Below are positions 46,394 to 58,450 of a stretch of 64,000 nt of DNA, piece by piece. Position 1 is the stretch's first letter. Each line of letters begins with the position of its first letter. The notes under the pieces are model-generated. The model had not been told where the DNA came from and did no database searches. It saw nothing but the letters and a program-made list of their open reading frames with translations. A program made the translations under genes and the position numbers. Origin of the DNA: Rhodeus uyekii (taxonomy: Eukaryota; Chordata; Actinopteri; Cypriniformes; Acheilognathidae); contig JAWRVZ010000111.1 of the NCBI GenBank assembly GCA_037043235.1, forward strand, positions 2,189,501 through 2,253,500, read 5' to 3'.

Positions 46394-47473
46394 TAATATC
46401 AAAAACATTTGTTGAAAAATTATTTTCCCTCAAAATGCATTTCTTTTTTATTCTTTAAATAGATCAAATATATTTCTATATGGTTAATTATGTACTATGT
46501 CTAATGCATGTATCATACAGAGATACAAAGAAAAAAAAGAGACATCAGAAATATTTCAGTCGTGCAGTAATTCAGAGATGATGCATGTCAAAAACACACC
46601 ATTGCAGAGGTCACAGAGGGTTTTAGAGTGACAGACAAATCTCTGCATCTGCTTGATGGATGGAAAGAGTGTTTATACTAGGGAACATGTACCGAAAGCC
46701 TGCAGCACCTCTCTCTCTCGTTCTCTCTCTCTCTCTGTGACTCATGCAGTAGTTATGCTCCCTTTTTTTTAATAAACCGCTGCGAGGCAACCATCGTGTT
46801 AATATTCAGTACAGTCAGGCGCTACAGCACACAAACACACTAGTTCCCATTATGGCCTCTATAAAGGATGAGTCAGACGGGCGAAAAGGGAACCCTTTCC
46901 TCGGATATTGTCATCCTCAATGCCACTGAATGAATGGCCATGTTGTGTATCTGTCACAAAATGCTACGTATCCGCACACCTGGAGACAAAGACCTGCTAT
47001 GGCCATTCATTTCTCAGTCCAAAGGTGCAGCCAATTATAATTTTAATTCAGGAAATCTTTACAAAAGCTAAACACTGTGCACATCTTGTATAGATGCTTG
47101 AAACTCATGCATTTTGCAAAAAAACCCTACAAATTTCTGTGGCCTTCATTCTTGGTTCACATTCTCATAAACTACATTTCAATATTAATGATGTGTCTTC
47201 AACACTGCTCCTGTCAATGCTAGTCATAAGTATACCAGTAATACTAGTTACTGTTTCTGACTCATTCATGACTTACATAAAAGCTATGAGACACATTGTT
47301 TATGGAGCACAGGGCGGGTCGAGTTTCAGGGGTTCACTATTGTTTCTGTGTATAATGTACCCACAGTGATTTTTTTTCGGTATGTACGAAGAAAATGTAA
47401 GCCGAAGAACAAATGCACACTCAGACATATGAGATAATGAAAATGGCCTATTATGCAAAAAGCAAGAGCCAGC
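46394..47473. other. Intergenic DNA downstream of cibar1
   Basis: No gene recognised. The right edge may include the distal cibar1 3' UTR if the AATAAA at 47474-47479 (minus) is used. Confidence 0.4.
46711..46737. repeat. (TC)n microsatellite
   Basis: CTCTCTCTCTCG followed by TTCTCTCTCTCTCTCTCTG. Confidence 0.9.
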
Positions 47474-47803
47474 TTTATTGGTCCACCAACATTGTCGAAG
47501 GCACATTCTAACCAAATATCATATCGATCACCGGTACAGCTTGGCACTTTGTACACAAAAAATGTTGGGAGATTTAAACAACATTCTCTTTGAAGGTGCT
47601 ATTCAGTACAATATAATTTCATAGTATATGACTTACAAGAGAGCAAACATATAACCATGCACTGACCTTTAACTAACATAACTCAACATTACATTTATAG
47701 TTGGTGATGCAAATTCATCTCCATTCAAAACACTCTTAAATACAGTTGGGGAATAGTCATTGTCTGGATGTGCTGCAGATATTGGACAAAATGACTATGT
47801 AAA

Positions 47804-47809
47804 TTTATT
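47804..47809 (-). terminator. AATAAA abutting the cibar1 stop codon
   Basis: Minus-strand TGA is followed without a gap by AATAAA. If used, the 3' UTR would be only tens of bases. A further AATAAA at about 47474-47479 (minus) is an alternative for a longer 3' UTR. Confidence 0.4.
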
Positions 47810-47923
47810 TCAATGCTCATCATCAGTAACGTCCTCCAAATCATCCTCATCTTCGTCATCGTCCTCCTCATCCTCCTCTTCTTCTTCCTCATCCCTTTTC
47901 CTCTGTCTGCTAGATGTTCTTGA
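47810..47923 (-). CDS. cibar1: cibar1 coding exon 8 (acidic tail) with stop
   Basis: The acceptor ggtgtag|TCAAGAACA is preceded by a good pyrimidine tract (tttttcttctgg). The exon encodes SRTSSRQRKRD followed by a run of about 16 acidic residues, then DLEDVTDDEH and TGA at 47810-47812. The basic patch next to a Glu/Asp-rich end resembles the acidic tail of human CIBAR1. The acidic run is encoded by imperfect GAG/GAT repeats that could vary in length. Confidence 0.88.
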   Translation of the reverse strand, partial: SRTSSRQRKRDEEEEEEDEEDDDEDEDDLEDVTDDEH

Positions 47924-50900
47924 CTACACCAGAAGAAAAATCTTTCAATTGCAGTTTTTAGGATTGTAATGCAACTTACATAAAGACTTTTCCCACCAAG
48001 AAATGTGCTCTTAAGACAGTAATGAATTATGGAAAATCTTGATTTTATTCCCTGAAGTAAAAGCATATTAAGCTGTTTTACGTTGTGTATCATTTTGGGG
48101 TATCGATAGATAATGAACTGTATTAAAGTAGAACAAATGAACAAAGGGTCTTATGGACACGTACATGTAAATGTGAAGTCGATGAGAACATAAAGTGTCC
48201 CATTTGTCATTTTAGAATTCAGAAAGGTGCGAGTGAGCGGTCACTTTGTGGTCAATATGTGCCCTTGATGAGTCCACACCGCAGAAATAAAGTGCAGACT
48301 CGCAGGAAAACCACAAACGTTTAAGGTACCATTTGGGACAGGGCCAATGTAGCCGTTTGGAACACATTTGGAGAAGGGAGCAATGAAAAATGTAACTTCA
48401 CCTATAATGTGACCAGAAGAATGCAGTGCAGTGTCCATCAGACCAGTAGCTGTTCTTACAACAGGAATTTCTTATTATTGCTGTTGTTGCAAAAAACTAT
48501 CCACATTATAATCAAGTTTCTAAAATATGTTTCATGCTCTGCTCGCAACTTTAAAACTTGGCGTCTCTTGTTTGGACACCAAGTAATCAACACTACCTAA
48601 CGTATCTACTATTAAACAAATAGTAATAGATTTCTTACCTTACATATGAAACGCATGACATAAATGTTTGTAAAATATCACAAACCAAACCAATTGAACT
48701 GTTCTATTTGTACATTAACTCAAACCTAGCTTTAAAATAAATCGCAAGAACAGAGTGACCATTGCATGCACCCTTTGCCAACGGATTTGTAGAAGGGCCC
48801 TTTGTGAAGGGACTCGGGTGTTCACTTTCATTTGGAACGCCCCTTTAATTGATAGCATAAAGTTACATTCAAAAGGCGATTTACTCCATTTTGAGCCCTA
48901 CTGTAGACATTGGTTTTTATATCCGAACTATACACTTTTATCCCAGTACTTCCGTAATCATTTGAATGCAACACAAAAATAACGATACTGTGTGGATGTA
49001 AGTCTTTGTCAAGCTGTTTCATACCTACACATGACAACTGCCAGTCACACTTGTCAAAGTCGTCTCACTGTCATTTAGGAATTAGTTGTGTGGGTGTTTG
49101 AATCCTTTAATGACTAATCATACATTTCTACTGTAATACGTCATCGTTTTTTGCCAACACATGACCCATTAATACTTGTCGTTGTATTCTATCTCTGTTT
49201 CTATTGGAAATGGAAATATAAGATATGGGGAAGCACTTACCTGCATTGTTCCTGATTTGCTCATTGAAGTACCAGTTCGATTCAGGGACTGTTTAGAATT
49301 GGCACGGACTATTTCTAACCGTGATTGATAATCAGGGGGGTGCAGTGAATTTCTAAATACCTGTTGAGACAAAAAAAATGGTAGACTGTAGACTGTTCTT
49401 CATATAGACCACCATGAACCTAATGTCATCTTACTCACCCGTCGCATAATAAAACAACAATTAGTACAGCCAAATTCAAACAAGATATATTAAAAAGAGT
49501 AACGAGTCAACACAAACTAGTATCACATACAGTGTTGTAGCAACAGAGAAACATTTACACACTCGGTCCTGGTGAGGGTGTGCCAACAAACATTGTCACC
49601 TCAACTTTATTAACTCCAGTTAAATATTACAAGAAGGATATTTATGACCCATCTCAATATGCTTTATTTGTATCTTCATAAAACTGTCACCATGTGCCAA
49701 TATACGACTATTACAAGTTTCCACATCCAATTACAGGCAAAGTTCAGACAAGAACGAGGAAACATTTCCCTAAAAAAAAATCCCTGATGAAATAATATTG
49801 TTGTGATACTCTTCCCAGCAAGGAAATAGTCGCAAACTCAAGTCTTGAGCATAAAATTTGTTTTGGCACACCAAACTATGAATTCATAAATAAATGCATT
49901 AGCCAGTGCGAACATTCCACAGCTGACTGAACACGCTTTACAAGAAGCCTCTCCAGTTCTTTTACGTGTCAGGCTTGGAGGGGGACTTACACCGCAGGAA
50001 CCAGAGCTTTCATCATTATGACAGTAGGGGGATCTCAAGAGGAAAAAGAATATAATTTGATTAGACATTAAGACAGACAAGCTCAAACCAGCAGAACCGC
50101 CAGAGTGGAGTCCTCACCTCAAGGTCTTCTTCCTCATCTACATTCTGAATGTCCTGGTAAGCAGCTGTGTAAATTTCCAAAGCTTTGGCATGGAACGCCA
50201 TCTCCACCGTCACAAATTCACCCAAAATGTTCTGCATAAGAAACATGACAACATTTTAAATACTGTTTTCTATGAAGTGGCATTGGAAGATCTGATGTAT
50301 AGAATAATCAGTTATATCACTATTTATAATCAATACACACTACTGTTCAATAGTTTTTCAGCATAGATCTATACTTCAGTCTTCAGTGTTACATGATCCT
50401 AATTCTACCGTAATATGATGATGTGGTGCTCAAGAAACACTTATCAATGTTGAAAACTGCATTACATTTCTTTGGAAACCATGATAATTGTTTTTCAGAA
50501 ATCTTTGATGAATACAAAGTTAAAAAGTCCAGCATTTATTAGAAATATGAAAAGGAAATGTTTTGTAACATTATACATTTATTTACTATCACTTTTAATT
50601 GATTTAATGCATCCTTGCTGAATAAAAGCATTTCTTTCTTTCTTTAAAAACAAACTAATCCCAAACTTTTGAGTGGTAGTGTACTTAAATGTGGGGTTTA
50701 TTTTCCATGCAGTATGAAGGACCTTAATATCACGAATCTTCTGCTTTTCAAAGTCATCTATTGTTTCCTCCAGCTGGCGAGTCGTGCGTGTGGCATCCAT
50801 TGTGGCTCTTTGGAGTTCACTCTCAGCCTTTCGTCACACAACCAACAATAAAACGTAAAGCACAAAGAGGTCTGAGCAGCAGACAAATTGTGTGAGTCTA

Positions 50901-53135
50901 TCAGCTTACTGAGAGGTAAAAAGTTTCATATCAAGTTAATGGCAAAGACTAGTTAAACAAAGATGGAGCACTTGTATTAATATGAATGGGACAAAGTGAA
51001 ATGTGCAATATGGCAGAATAAGTCCTGCCTTTTAGGTAAAAGAGCCAATTGCCAAAATGTCTGAGACAAGCGCTAAGGACTAGCCTGAAAAATGCATTTT
51101 GTTTTGTCATGATTTGAGCGTTTAGAAACAACATGTTGTTGTCAGCTTTCATTGGTGATTTCAAATATTAAATATTTGAAATAGCTTCCCAAGATGAGTT
51201 TCAAAGATGGCTGCCGAGTGAAATGACTTGACTGAAAGGGACTTGGGTATACTTGACATATCAGTACCAGGGTGAATTGGACCTACTTGATTATAATTAA
51301 GTAGTTTTAAGATGATATTACACTTTGTTGCACACAAGGCCCACCTGTGACTGAGAAAGGCTGTTAAGGTATTATCTGTAATTCTGTGGTTTACAACAAA
51401 TATCTTTATATAGTATTCAAATGTCAAGAGTAAGGCTATCGATTCACGTTAATTAATGAATATGTGTTAAAAAAGTAACATTTAATGACCCCACCCCCCC
51501 AAAAAAATGTATGTTCAAATCAATTCAAGCTTATTTGTATAGCACTTTTCACAATATGTATTGTTTTAAAGCAGCTTTAGGAAGTATTGTGTTATCAGCC
51601 AGAGACGAGTGTATCAAAGTGATGTCCATATTTCAGTAATAAACAGCTATAATACAGCACATGTAAGTTTAGCTAACACAACGAAGATGCTTTTCTAATA
51701 TTAATGCGGGTCCTAAAGCTCTTGCCTGATCATAACCCTTCTTTTTTCAGTGATATTCTTCTGACCTTTTCTCTTTTGTAATGTCTCTTAGGCATCTTTT
51801 TACAGTCTTCAAATCTCATCTCATCATGAGTGGCACGCCCCCTAATGCTGATTGGCTACAAGTTTGTTGCGCTACTATGTCTGATTTACTATGTCTAATC
51901 ATTTGGCATTCTAACCTAAATTCGAGGTTGTGCTAAAATAAGAGTTGAATAAGACATTAAAAGACTAAATTAAGACTAAATTGGAATTGAATTACATTGC
52001 TACACACCGAAAAAACAGAACACGCTGAAACCATCACTCTCTCTATTGGAAATCCCTGTTGGGCAGATTGGGAGGGCCTTACAATTTGTATGTAATTAAA
52101 CATTCTTTTTTTCATCGATTGCCATACAAAATCTACAGGGTAATTTGACTACCGTAATAACTGTGCTCTTCTAGTTCACAGCGATGTAGAAGAAATAATA
52201 ACATCTGATTTGTAAGGATACAATGATCTGTCTGTCCGATGGGTTTTTCTGCCTCGTTCTTTCAAGCTGCTGCATCTGCTTTGCCTCTCTGTTTCTTGCA
52301 GTCTGCGTCTGCTTCAGGTCCTCCTGTACATAAATTGGATAAAATCACAACAGTTAGGTAAGAGCAGAGCACCCTGGTACTTAGGTTTTTGACCTGTGAC
52401 AACAGTCACTGTACATCATGCTTACTCAGAATATGATGCAATGCTGCCCTCATGAGATCACTGAAATAAGGTCATTTTTATATTTTAACTATAAAATATG
52501 AACCCATTTACTTGCACTTCAACACATGAAGAAAACCTTACCCTTTTTGTTTTCACAATATTCCCATATGCTTTCAAAGGCTCTATAACTTTCACTTCCA
52601 GCCTCTCCACCTGTGAACAAAAGTATGTGTTTGCACATTAGTCGGAAACACAAATACGCTTAAGTGTGTTTTCATGGTTTTAAACACACCTCTGCTTGCC
52701 GATAATCTTGAATCTTGGCCAGTTGATCTGCAAAATTCTTCAATCCACATTTTAAGTTTGGTGTCTCTGTGTCAGCATAAAGGCCGACTTCTCTGACCAG
52801 GAGGTCGGCTTTGTCTCGCAGTCGGGCAGTTTTACGAACGTAACCAGCAAACATTTGGCACAATTCTCCAAAGTGCTTCTCTACATTGGTGATGTTGTCC
52901 TGAATCTGCTTGGTCTGGATGTCTCTGTAATGTGCAACATAGAACAATGAAGACAATTTGACTCGGGAAATTTGGTTATAAACCTGTAGACTATAGGATT
53001 TGCCCTTCATCAACATGTTAAAAGGGTTATAAGATTTATTCCGAGAGCAAATGTCCGCATTATCAATAAGTACCAGAGATACAAATATCTTCAAACAAGA
53101 GCTATTTAAAACTAGCTGTTTTCTGTAGTATCCTG

Positions 53136-53211
<76 letters not shown>

Positions 53212-53611
53212 TTAGGGTAAAAAAATAATATAAATATATATAAAAAAAAATTTAAAGCAGCAGTTTGAAAATTGTTACAAAAATTAAGCGGACATATGTT
53301 AATAATACATTTTAAGTTAGGAAGTCATGTAGCAAATAATAACAACAACTTGTATCATCGAAATGTGCACTGCAAACATGCTTTTCTGTTAACAGTTCTT
53401 CGGTTTCGCTTACACAGATACGTTTTTGTTTTAATATATTGCAACAAGTTGTGCTTATGCAGTTATACAGTCATTTACACAATAAAACGCCCGCTAGCAG
53501 AACGACTTCTGTTTGTAACACTTAGCTTAGCTGGCTAGTTAGCTAGCTTCCCAAACGTCATAACAAATCTGGACACTTTTACCTCGCTCTTGCATCAGGA
53601 GTGCGGCTCAT
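47810..53611 (-). CDS. cibar1: CIBAR1/FAM92A BAR-domain protein gene, 8 coding exons
   Basis: Joining 53611-53583, 52924-52690, 52610-52542, 52323-52222, 50827-50723, 50231-50118, 49360-49241 and 47923-47810 yields 295 residues, close to human CIBAR1 (289). The FAM92-type BAR domain covers roughly residues 10-215 and includes NVEKHFGELCQMFAGYVRKT, ADLLVREV, RNREAKQ, RQLEETIDDFEKQKIRDIK and FHAKALEIYTAAYQ. A Ser-rich linker and a strongly acidic tail (residues about 269-295) follow. Family knowledge: CIBAR1 binds Chibby at the ciliary base, helps ciliogenesis by shaping membrane, and a mitochondrial role in inner-membrane ultrastructure is reported. Every junction is GT-AG. The exon 4/5 join gives IIAESE where I recall IISQAE in orthologues, an apparent two-residue loss. 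Confidence 0.93.
49241..49360 (-). CDS. cibar1: cibar1 coding exon 7
   Basis: A 120-nt exon with acceptor tcaacag|GTATTT and donor ATGCAG|gtaagt. It encodes VFRNSLHPPDYQSRLEIV, RANSKQSLNRTGTSMSK and SGTMQ, matching the family's post-BAR segment. Confidence 0.93.
50118..50231 (-). CDS. cibar1: cibar1 coding exon 6
   Basis: A 114-nt exon with acceptor ttatgcag|AACATT and donor CTTGAG|gtgagg. It encodes the last BAR helix: NILGEFVTVEMAFHAKALE, IYTAAYQDIQNVDEEEDLE. Confidence 0.93.
50336..50681. mobile_element. TA-flanked MITE in cibar1 intron 5
   Basis: The left end CACACTACTGTTCAATAG and the right end AAACTTTTGAGTGGTAGTG are imperfect inverted copies with TA outside. The CATGATCCT...TTGTAACATTA interior recurs at 22745-22985 and 39480-39815. 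Tc1/mariner-type target duplication, non-autonomous. Confidence 0.8.
50723..50827 (-). CDS. cibar1: cibar1 coding exon 5
   Basis: A 105-nt exon with donor ATTAAG|gtcctt. The acceptor gacgaaag|GCTGAG is weak: its pyrimidine tract is broken by purines. It encodes AESELQRATMDATRTTRQ and LEETIDDFEKQKIRDIK. Starting here leaves out the Ser-Gln I expect before AESE; no nearer AG restores it because an in-frame TGA lies just upstream. Confidence 0.87.
51515..51600 (+). repeat. Fish interspersed repeat fragment
   Basis: TCAATTCAAGCTTATTTGTA, TAGCACTTTTCACAATATGT and TTTTAAAGCAGCTTTAGGAA are a phrase found as the tail of several fish retroelements. The family is not resolved. Confidence 0.5.
52222..52323 (-). 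CDS. cibar1: cibar1 coding exon 4
   Basis: A 102-nt exon with acceptor tgtacag|GAGGAC and donor ATCATT|gtatcc. It encodes EDLKQTQTARNREAKQ followed by MQQLERTRQKNPSDRQII, in register with exons 3 and 5. Confidence 0.9.
52542..52610 (-). CDS. cibar1: cibar1 coding exon 3
   Basis: A 69-nt exon with acceptor ttcacag|GTGGAG and donor AAAAGG|gtaagg. It encodes VERLEVKVIEPLKAYG followed by NIVKTKR, matching the family's VERLEAKVVEPLK segment. Confidence 0.93.
52690..52924 (-). CDS. cibar1: cibar1 coding exon 2
   Basis: Acceptor cattacag|AGACATCC and donor GCAGAG|gtgtgt, ending in phase 0. It encodes the start of the BAR domain, from DIQTKQIQDNITNVEKHF to KIQDYRQAE. This is the most conserved stretch of the gene. 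Confidence 0.95.
53136..53209. repeat. (TA)n microsatellite in cibar1 intron 1
   Basis: About 74 bp of uninterrupted TA repeats. Confidence 0.95.
53583..53611 (-). CDS. cibar1: cibar1 coding exon 1
   Basis: A 29-nt exon starting ATGAGCCGCACTCC and ending GCGAG|gtaaaa. It encodes MSRTPDARA plus two bases of an Arg codon completed by exon 2. It aligns in position with the short N-terminus of the family (human begins MMRRTLENR), which supports this start. The surrounding sequence has no upstream ATG in frame close by. Confidence 0.82.
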
Positions 53612-53789
53612 GATGATTCGAAACAAATATCGATTTATTCATTAAAGATATTATATCAATCGAAATGAATCATGACGTCTTTAACATGCTCAAAAGAGTG
53701 TCGTGGTTGGTTATATGCAGGAAAGCTGAATGAACGCCATGCCGTTACCATGGAGCTAAAAAGCTACCGTGCGTCCTCTACTGGTACAT

Positions 53790-53960
53790 TTACTAGTACA
53801 TTTACATGTACTTTTGTGCATTTGGCAGATGCTTTTATCCAAAGCGACTTCCATTACATTCAAGAAACAATGACAATTTAATCAGTTTTTGCTTTCCCTG
53901 GGAATTGAACCCATGACCTTGGCGTTGCAAAAAACACACTCTACTATTTGAGCAACAGAA
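53790..53960 (-). mobile_element. tRNA-like SINE upstream of cibar1
   Basis: On the minus strand: TTGCTCAAATAGTAGAG (A-box side), GGTCATGGGTTCAATTCCC (B box), then AAGTCGCTTTGGATAAAAGC and TACATGTAAATGTA repeats. Same family as 3814-3967. It ends about 180 bp upstream of the cibar1 start codon, so it is close to that promoter. Confidence 0.75.
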
Positions 53961-54690
53961 AATCATAAAAACAAATACATAAAATTAAATAATAACAAAC
54001 GTACTAAAGATTGCCACCTATAATATCTAGCTCTAGGTTTTAGAGCTGAACATGAAATGAAGGTTTTATGTTTTTAAATCTGTTTATGAATGTAAAATTA
54101 GCAGACATTTATATTTGCTTCACAATGCAATTTTTTAATACTCACTTTTTGAGGACTCATGTGACTATATTAACCCTCATTCAGGTTTTGAGACTATAAG
54201 ATGAAAACTCTATAAAAACTCTATATGAAAACTGCATAATCCATGCAATGGTATGTTTCTTCTCCAGTTTACATCTTTAATGTATTGCCCTCTGTGAACT
54301 GATTTGACCATCATGTCAACAGCAATATGAAAGCCAAAAATCATCTGCTGGATTTGCTTTATTTTTTACCATGAATAAAGCAATTTGACTTTAATTCCCC
54401 TCTTAACAGACACATATGGCATACTTTAGCGATTTTATTGGGTTTGTAACATTGCCAAAAGCAGGCTTCATGATCATTGAAAGTAATGGGAATTCATTGT
54501 GATGCGCTCATGAATGTCACCAGCTGCTGTGTCTGCGCCTCTGTGGAGAATGTCCAAAAACCTTCATTATCATGCTTAATCATCCATGGAATTGATCCCA
54601 CTGTAACAGATTGCCTGTGTAAAACACGTTGCATTTAGCTGTGTGCACTGTGCATTCCACTGTGAGTCCTATTTAAGAAGCCTAAAGTCT

Positions 54691-55335
54691 TAAAGGGGTA
54701 GTTTGAAAATTCTGTCATCATTTACTCACCCTCATGTTGTTCCAAACATAAAAAACAAATTCATTTGAATTGAGAGGTTTAGTCAAAATTTTCTGAAGCG
54801 ACGCGATTGCTTTGTATAATGCACATTGATTTTAGGCTTTTATTCACAAATAAACATTGATCAATAAGCATAAACATAAACAGAAGCTCAACCAAACCTG
54901 GCTGACGCACAGAAACAAACCTCATTGGTTATTGCGGAAGCTCAAACGTGATGTGCAACATGAGAATGAACCTCATTGGTTCTCACACTTCAAGCGAACA
55001 TGCTTGAGCTTCCGTTTACCATAACTAATGTGTGTGTGTTGATGAATTTTTTGATGAAATTAAATCTGTTCAGTGTACAAGCAATCATGTCATGGCAGAA
55101 AAATTACGACTAAACTACTCAATAAGTATGGATTAGTTTAACTATCTCTATGAACTTTTTGAAGTGTCAAAGTTGTAGTTGTGTAGCTGTCAATGGAGAG
55201 ACCGAAATCACTCAGATTTTATATGTTAAAAAAAGATCTTCATGTGTGTTCCAAGGATGAACAAAAGTCTTGGAAAGGTTTGGAACGACATGAAGGTCAT
55301 GCGAGTTTTCATTTTTGGTTGAACTAACCCTTTAA
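54691..55335. mobile_element. Cyprinid palindromic MITE with long interior (645 bp)
   Basis: Left arm AAAGGGGTAGTTTGAAAATT, CATCATTTACTCACCCTCAT; right arm AGGTTTGGAACGACATGAAG and TTGGTTGAACTAACCCTTTA. The termini match 29631-29920 but the interior differs, including two oppositely oriented CTCATTGGTT phrases near 54925 and 54974. Confidence 0.7.
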
Positions 55336-55498
55336 TATGTTCATTTACATAATTTTTTTTTATCATTGAATGACTGTGTTTACATGAAAAAGAATTCTTC
55401 TTTGGTCAAATGCTGACTATAAATTTCATGTAAACACATTAGCCTGATTGTTTTAAGACAATATGGTTTCTAGAAAACTGAAACCGACAGATGGCATA

Positions 55499-55645
55499 TA
55501 CCAGGGGTTCTCAACTCTGGCCCTCGAGATCCACTTTCCTGCAGAGTTTAGCTCCAGCCTTGATCAAACTCGACTGTCTGTAGCTTTCTATTAATCAAGA
55601 CCTTGACCAGCTTGTTCAGGTGTGTTGGCGCTAAACTTCAATGTG
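55499..55645. repeat. Fragment of a hAT-type MITE
   Basis: CAGGGGTTCTCAACTCTGGC, CTCGAGATCCACTTTCCTGC and GGTGTGTTGGCGCTAAAC are the usual phrases of a common fish element. The right end, expected to mirror the left, is missing. Confidence 0.55.
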
Positions 55646-58254
55646 AGTGTACAGTATTCTTTGTTTGATGTTTAGAATCAAAACAAGTCCAATTTAGGAA
55701 TGAATGACCATTTCATAAGTAATCATCAGGTTGAATCGATTGATTCCAGTGTAAATTACTTACTCATTCAAACGAATCAACTGGTCTTCAAACGTTAAAT
55801 AGTAGAGTAAACAGTAAATAGTAACTTAAACACTAAATAGTTTACACTCCCACTATGTGTTAGCACTATTATGCACAGAAAATATGTAATTATTCTGCAA
55901 TCTGAAGATAAAGTACTTTCCACGTTGAGAACATCCAACACAAATGTACAGTGTAAACATATTCAGGCAAGATGACAAGTTACAGATGCACTGCTAAAGC
56001 ACTGGGTCGGAGGTGCATTGTGTTATGTGCTAATTTAAAAAAATCATATTAGGCTACTTTAAAAGTTTGTAGCTTAGCTAGCTATGTTCGAGTAGATTGT
56101 CCAACGGTGTCTAAAGAAATATAACTTTGAGTGATATTACAGTTAGACAGATGTGTTAGAGTCTAGCTATTGAAACATTTTTGAGGCGCTGTGGAGACTT
56201 TATTTTACTAATATTTAAAATTTTTATTAAAATGAAGTCAGCTGTTAGTGGCCTGCATTGTAAAATGTATCATGCTCTCGTTTGATTTTCTTAAGCGCAT
56301 GACTGAGAAACAATGAATGTTTAAATTATTGTCACCAAAATAATACATGCAATAAATGGCAAGAGCGAAATATTTTAACAGGCGTGATACCTATATAACT
56401 TTTTTTCTAGAATAAAAAAACTTATTAATCAGAATGACACTTCATTTAAAAAAGGATTCTCAAGCAGACAGAGCCATTGTATGATAACCTTTGTTTAATC
56501 ACGACCAGCATTTTTTTTGGGCCATATATGGCATTTTAAAAAATACTGTTGATTACAAACCACTTAACTTTTATAGTAGGCTATAATATAAAGCAGTTAT
56601 GGATGCAATAGTTTTAGGAAAGTGCAGTAATAGTTATTTTCCACTAGATGGCAGGCACAACTTTCTTACCACACACGCAATTCTATTTGGATGAACCTTT
56701 TTTTCATTCATACTTAAAAGTTGTGTTTTGTGTTTTCTATCAAATGCATGCAGGTAAGCTACATATTTCTACAATGAGGCGATTTCTGAGTGATTATGTG
56801 CGCATGAAATAAATCATATGGGATTAGATTGCAGTCAGGGTTGATAGATTTAAAGCGCACATTATAAGATGCATTCATTAGAACTGAGAAATGAACAGAT
56901 GTTTAGAATACAGCTTTCTTCTTATTTCCCCTTAGATCTTCAGTCTTCACCTTGTGGAAGTTGCCCTCAGCCCAAAAATACTGCATTGTTTGTCTGGTGT
57001 ATTCATTTGTTCTGGAAGATTGTGTCCTCTTAGAGACAGAGTCTGACTTTCTTAAGGAACAGATGGTGTTATTACAAAAACACCAATTAGCAGGAAGTGG
57101 GTTGCATCAACACAACTCTCTGAGCTTCGTGTTGGTGGCCGTCTGTGCCGTGCTGACAGGTTATGTCAGAAAGAAGTGTTCCCGCTGAACAGATTGGGAA
57201 TGACATATGTCAGGAGCCGTGGCTGTCTAGGGCCCAGAGAGAGAGGTATCGGGGCCTTTGAGCATTGCCCTTCTTGCCTGCAGGTGAGACCTCATCAGTG
57301 TTGTGCTCTCTAAGGGTGTCAAGTCATCTCTATGGTCCCTGCACCCCACCAATCACCAGCAGCAGTGCGTCCGCATGCCTGCCTGCTTCTGTCATTATGC
57401 GCTCTGTGGTGTCTGTCAGCAGCTACATGAAATTAGAGAAAACCTTCTGCTGATTACTTCTTCATTCTGTTCTCATTTAAAATGCAAGACCCACCTTATG
57501 CTGATGCTTTTGGTCTGCTCTGCATGATGTCAATTATTTTAGAAGAAGAATGCTATAGTTTCATTAACATACAAACAATCCTCTCTTAGAAACCATCCTA
57601 TCCTTGTATATTTAATTATGACTATATATTATTCTGACTATACATATTTTGACTGCATATCTCTCCCAAGATATCTTTTTTTATGTCTTTAAATGTGATG
57701 TGGCTCTTTAAACTCAACATGAAACTAAAGTTGCAATAATACCTTTTTTCGTAGTTTGACATATATTCGAGTTAAATGGCTTCTCGAACAAGAAAATACA
57801 TTTTGTTCATTGGGTATTCTTTGAATCATTATTTAATTTGTTTGAAGTTATTTAGTTTGAAGGTTACGAAGGTATCTTACCCAGTCATTATAATAAATAA
57901 TGCAATATTTCATAATAAAAAAAGAATGGTCAGTTTTGATTTCATTGAAATTATGATTTTGTGTGGCTAACTCATATAGACTGTAGAACCTAGAGACACA
58001 TATGCACAAACTAAAAGTAGGGGAGACATTTTGTGCTTCCTATTTTTGAAAATTAAAGACGTGACTATTAAAATATTATTGGATATCTCCATTGTTGTTG
58101 CCTAGGAAATAAGATTCAGTTTGAACACAGGCTGACCATTTGTTGTGGTTAAGTTGACACAATATATGGTGTAAGTTTGGACCACATAAATGTGGAGACT
58201 CTAAGGGGACATGGTGATGGAAAAGGGAAAAATTGTATTTCGATGCTTTCATGT

Positions 58255-58450
58255 ATGCTCATAAAACACTTACGCTCCCCTGAGAAACCTTACTAAACTT
58301 TGACGGTCCCTCAAGATATTTTGTGTTCATGCATGCGCAAAAACATTTCCTATTATTTCCATAGCTTAGCATTCCCTGGCAAAGCATTTGCGTTCCTCCG
58401 ATAAACTTTGCGTTTGCTTGCAAAATGCTTGCGGTCCCTCAAGATGTTTC
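58255..58450. repeat. Diverged short-unit minisatellite
   Basis: Recurring units such as CACTTACGCTCCCCTGAGAA, GCATTTGCGTTCC, CTTTGCGTTTGC and GCTTGCGGTCCC, plus two copies of GTCCCTCAAGAT, point to an old tandem array of roughly 20-bp units. Confidence 0.5.

Noticed and set aside
47760..47969. Plus-strand frame with a long Ser run
   Set aside because: Antisense of the acidic GAG/GAT repeat in cibar1 exon 8.
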